Shown here: one piece after another, positions 23,149-25,365 of the stretch
Numbering within the stretch: the stretch's first letter is position 1
How the letters are laid out: each line of letters starts with the position of its first letter
Virus record (IMG/VR): IMGVR_UViG_3300032240_002035
Span: 1 to 25,365 of that record
DNA: 25,365 bases
Source of the DNA: a virus
Strand: one strand, 5' to 3'
Notes under the pieces: model-generated
What the model was told of the DNA's origin: nothing
Seen by the model: only the letters and a program-made list of their open reading frames with translations
The model's database searches: none
Translations under genes and position numbers: made by a program

Positions 23149-23892
23149 TTATTTGTAAGTAGGACTTTTTGCTCGTCTTTTTACAGCTTTTTTATATCTT
23201 CCATACCAGTCAGTACTAAATGCACTTAAGTTATAAATATGTTGTATTTCTTGTTGATCTACTAAGTGGTTAACTACTTTTACTGGTCTTTCCGTAATAG
23301 GAATTACTTGCATAATTGGAGTACCAGCTGTTAAATTAATAATGTTATCTCTAGTAGGAATGAACATATTACAATGTGCACCACCCTGATCTCTATAATT
23401 TAACAACCCTGATGGAACTGTAAAATTGTGCATATTTTCTATATTATTCCATACAGGATGACATAATTCAAATTGAACACCAGTTTTTTCTCTAAAAGCC
23501 CACGGAACCATTAATTTTGCATGAATTGAGTTTTCAAATTCAGGTGAATTAAACTGATTACGATCATGAAAGGTAACATTAGTTTCACTTTCTGCTGCGC
23601 AAATAAAACTAAAATTTTTATTTTCAATTTTAATTATAATATCTGACCATAGCGGAATACTAATTGCTTTTTTATATAAATCAATTATACCATCACAACG
23701 TTTAAGTGTTGGTGATGGTCTTGGTATACCCCAAGTTTTTTGACCATCGCCAGCTATAACTCCAGGCATTTGTTTCCACCAATCTGGATAGCTTTCTTTA
23801 GCTGGAACAATAGGAAATTGTTCATAAATAGTGCTATTAGAAATGTATGCATCTAATACTATAGGACGTAACCTAGAGATAATATCAAACAT
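23149..23892 (-). CDS. Conserved phage protein of unknown function (Trp/Pro-rich)
   Basis: I chose ATG 23892 (247 aa) because AAGGAAA lies about 7 nt upstream; an in-frame ATG at 23910 has no ribosome-binding site. The sequence has motifs I associate with a conserved phage-only family: 'YEQFPIVPAKESYPDWWKQMP', 'TLKRCDGIIDLYKKAISIPLWSDI', 'AKLMVPWAFREKTGVQFELCHP' and 'LTAGTPIMQVIPITERPVKV'. It is beta-rich, soluble, with many Trp and Pro. The start overlaps the stop of the 56-aa gene by 8 nt. No catalytic residues are recognised; the operon with a ribonucleotide reductase suggests an early or metabolic role. Confidence 0.5.
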   Translation of the reverse strand: MFDIISRLRPIVLDAYISNSTIYEQFPIVPAKESYPDWWKQMPGVIAGDGQKTWGIPRPSPTLKRCDGIIDLYKKAISIPLWSDIIIKIENKNFSFICAAESETNVTFHDRNQFNSPEFENSIHAKLMVPWAFREKTGVQFELCHPVWNNIENMHNFTVPSGLLNYRDQGGAHCNMFIPTRDNIINLTAGTPIMQVIPITERPVKVVNHLVDQQEIQHIYNLSAFSTDWYGRYKKAVKRRAKSPTYK

Positions 23893-24055
23893 TGGTAGTT
23901 TCCTTATCATCAGGCAATTGTGCTTGTGCTTGTTTTAATATTTTTTGAGTTAGTGGATTAGCAGTTTTAGCAGGTAACTCTTGAAGTCCAGCTAAAACAG
24001 TATTTGTTTCTTCTACTGTTAGTTCAATAGTAATAATTTTATCTTTTTCTGTCAT
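23885..24055 (-). CDS. Small conserved phage protein (56 aa)
   Basis: ATG 24055 overlaps the reductase stop (ATGA at 24052-24055); an in-frame TTG at 24067 would give 60 aa but sits almost against the AGGAG site. The sequence has an N-terminal beta strand and a helix ('IITIELTVEETNTVLAGLQELPAKTANPLTQKILKQAQAQL'). The pattern 'L-(T/S)-V-E-E-x-N-x-(V/I)-L-x-x-L-x-E-L-P' is common in small phage proteins encoded near nucleotide-metabolism genes. It might be a partner or regulator of the reductase. Its function is unknown. Confidence 0.6.
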   Translation of the reverse strand: MTEKDKIITIELTVEETNTVLAGLQELPAKTANPLTQKILKQAQAQLPDDKETTNV

Positions 24056-25365
24056 TTTATCGGGCAAGCTCCTGTTGTACAGTCATCACCAACAATTTCA
24101 TCAAAACTATTAGCATTATCAATTGATACAGGTTTTAAACTATGAACATAGTTTCTGTAAGTTTGTTCATCTACTACTTCTTGTGGAAGGTATAAGTAAC
24201 CTAAATCTTTTGCTGTTTTGGTTGGATCTGTGCGATAAATAAAACTAACACCAACATAACAATCCCAATTATCCAATAACCAGTCAATAATTGCTGGTAC
24301 TTCACTAGGATCATAACTAATTGTTACACTAGTATTTTGTTGAGTCCACGAAGTCTGAATCAATTTATATTTTTCTAATTGATCTATTGCACTGTCTAAA
24401 TTGACTTCTTTTCCATTTTGTTTGTGAAATGGAACATCTGCCCATTCAACTGGAAAAGTAACCAATACACCACTGGGGTCAGTAGGATGATTAATTACAT
24501 TGTAATTGGCTTCACGAAGTACTTCAACGACAGGGTCGAATCTACTAAATTGTACATTGTTGAATATGTATTTGCCCAAGGGTTTGTGAACGCCTTCGGT
24601 TGTGTCCATGATTTTTGACAATGTCCCACTTGGTTTGATACAAGTAATGTTTTTAGGTCTTGGTAAACCCAACTCTTCTGCCATGCCAATGGCTGCTGCT
24701 GTTGCGGTGCGTTTAAGGTACTCATAATCATATCCAGTCATATCAGGACGTTTAGCAATACCGGTAAGTCCGACCCCACATAAACGCAAGAAATAGTTAT
24801 TGAGGTGCCAGGATTCCTGGAGAATACCGTCTTGTAGATCAACACACGTTTGTCTGTAATTTGCTCTAGCCGCCAATCTGATAGCGGCATGCAAACCTGC
24901 GGTGTCGCCTTTGAACTTGGCAATATCTGTTTCCGTAAGGTTACAGAAGCTTTTATTTCCGAGCAAGATCTCGACACATGGATTTGCTCCCTTAAACCAT
25001 GGGGCTCTGCGTAAGGCTTCAACTTCATTAATAAATCCTGGCTCACTTCCACCTGCCTCCAACATTAAACCAAAAATTTTCTCAAGATCTTGTTTAAGGG
25101 GTTTTTCCTTAAATACGAGTGAGTTGTTAGACTGTTGACGGTGTGAATTGTTGTATAGCCACCAGTCTTTTTTGGCTGTCGCAAATTCTTCCCACTCTGG
25201 CTGTCCATAATCGAATAACGCAATTTCCGCACTGCGTCTGCTAGATAGGATAGTGCCGAGATGGTTAACAATGTCAAGAATGTCCATCCTAGTAAGTAGG
25301 CTGTCAGCTCTGCCATTAAGTATAGTTGCGATAGCGACATAGGCTGTACTAATTGCACTATCGCC
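24052..25365 (-). CDS. nrdJ: Class II (adenosylcobalamin-dependent) ribonucleoside-triphosphate reductase, 5' partial
   Basis: The frame is open to the window edge, so 437 C-terminal residues are visible; a Met at 25287 is internal. It makes deoxynucleotides for phage replication using vitamin B12 radical chemistry. 'RRSAEIALFD' and 'NPCVEILL' mark the active site. Counting from that Met, Asn102, Cys104 and Glu106 match Asn406, Cys408 and Glu410 of the Lactobacillus leichmannii enzyme. Cys115 sits exactly where its Cys419 is, and 'PSGTLSKIMDTTEGVH' is the phosphate-binding loop region. The C-terminus 'CTTGACPIK' has the CxxxxC thioredoxin-reducible pair. The enzyme is about 740 aa in the family, so roughly 300 residues lie outside. 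Confidence 0.93.
   Translation of the reverse strand, partial: GDSAISTAYVAIATILNGRADSLLTRMDILDIVNHLGTILSSRRSAEIALFDYGQPEWEEFATAKKDWWLYNNSHRQQSNNSLVFKEKPLKQDLEKIFGLMLEAGGSEPGFINEVEALRRAPWFKGANPCVEILLGNKSFCNLTETDIAKFKGDTAGLHAAIRLAARANYRQTCVDLQDGILQESWHLNNYFLRLCGVGLTGIAKRPDMTGYDYEYLKRTATAAAIGMAEELGLPRPKNITCIKPSGTLSKIMDTTEGVHKPLGKYIFNNVQFSRFDPVVEVLREANYNVINHPTDPSGVLVTFPVEWADVPFHKQNGKEVNLDSAIDQLEKYKLIQTSWTQQNTSVTISYDPSEVPAIIDWLLDNWDCYVGVSFIYRTDPTKTAKDLGYLYLPQEVVDEQTYRNYVHSLKPVSIDNANSFDEIVGDDCTTGACPIK

Noticed and set aside
24738-25052. 104-aa minus-strand frame and neighbours inside nrdJ
   Set aside because: Alternative frames of a strongly supported reductase with all catalytic residues in place.

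Overview
This is a stretch of a tailed-phage (Caudoviricetes) genome from a low-GC phage with dense late genes. The lysis genes (a lipoprotein o-spanin with an inner-membrane partner, and a GH19 endolysin) point to a Gram-negative host. There are no rRNA, tRNA, CRISPR or insertion-sequence features. The many small aquatic-phage-type ORFs, phoH and the B12-dependent ribonucleotide reductase suggest an uncultured marine or freshwater phage. No photosynthesis gene is visible, so a cyanobacterial host cannot be assumed.

Layout. Positions 1-5665 hold a tail-tip-like protein (5' end outside the window), a small tail protein and a 1290-residue protein made of Calx-beta-like modules and Cys-paired C-terminal repeats. 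A strong terminator, a full-consensus sigma70-type promoter and a structured leader lie at 5666-5892. Positions 5893-13610 carry a run of virion and tail-fibre genes ending in a 1491-residue fibre with nine repeat modules, a beta-helix-like region and a glycine-rich tip. A tail-fibre assembly chaperone follows (13612-14115).

Positions 14141-16054 are the highlight. Three overlapping genes encode a 2-oxoglutarate/Fe(II) oxygenase, a heme oxygenase and a ferredoxin-dependent bilin reductase. The last two form a complete heme -> biliverdin -> reduced bilin route. The first gene starts with TTG and has a perfect 17-bp inverted repeat just inside it. A second glycine-rich fibre gene (16110-17405) follows, so the bilin cassette sits between two adhesin-type genes.

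Positions 17418-21806 form a lysis and membrane-protein block: i-spanin-like, o-spanin and endolysin (all overlapping), a DUF4337-like protein, two related 'MDPIT' membrane proteins, a holin-like protein and an XhlA-like protein. It also contains two short genes, a 40-aa membrane peptide and a 52-aa secreted peptide. phoH and a conserved phage protein close the plus-strand operon at a bidirectional terminator (23115-23146). From the right edge, a minus-strand operon runs leftward: a class II ribonucleotide reductase (N-terminus outside the window), a 56-aa protein and a 247-aa unknown protein.

Most neighbouring genes overlap by 1-17 nt or are a few bases apart, which implies translational coupling in long polycistronic transcripts.
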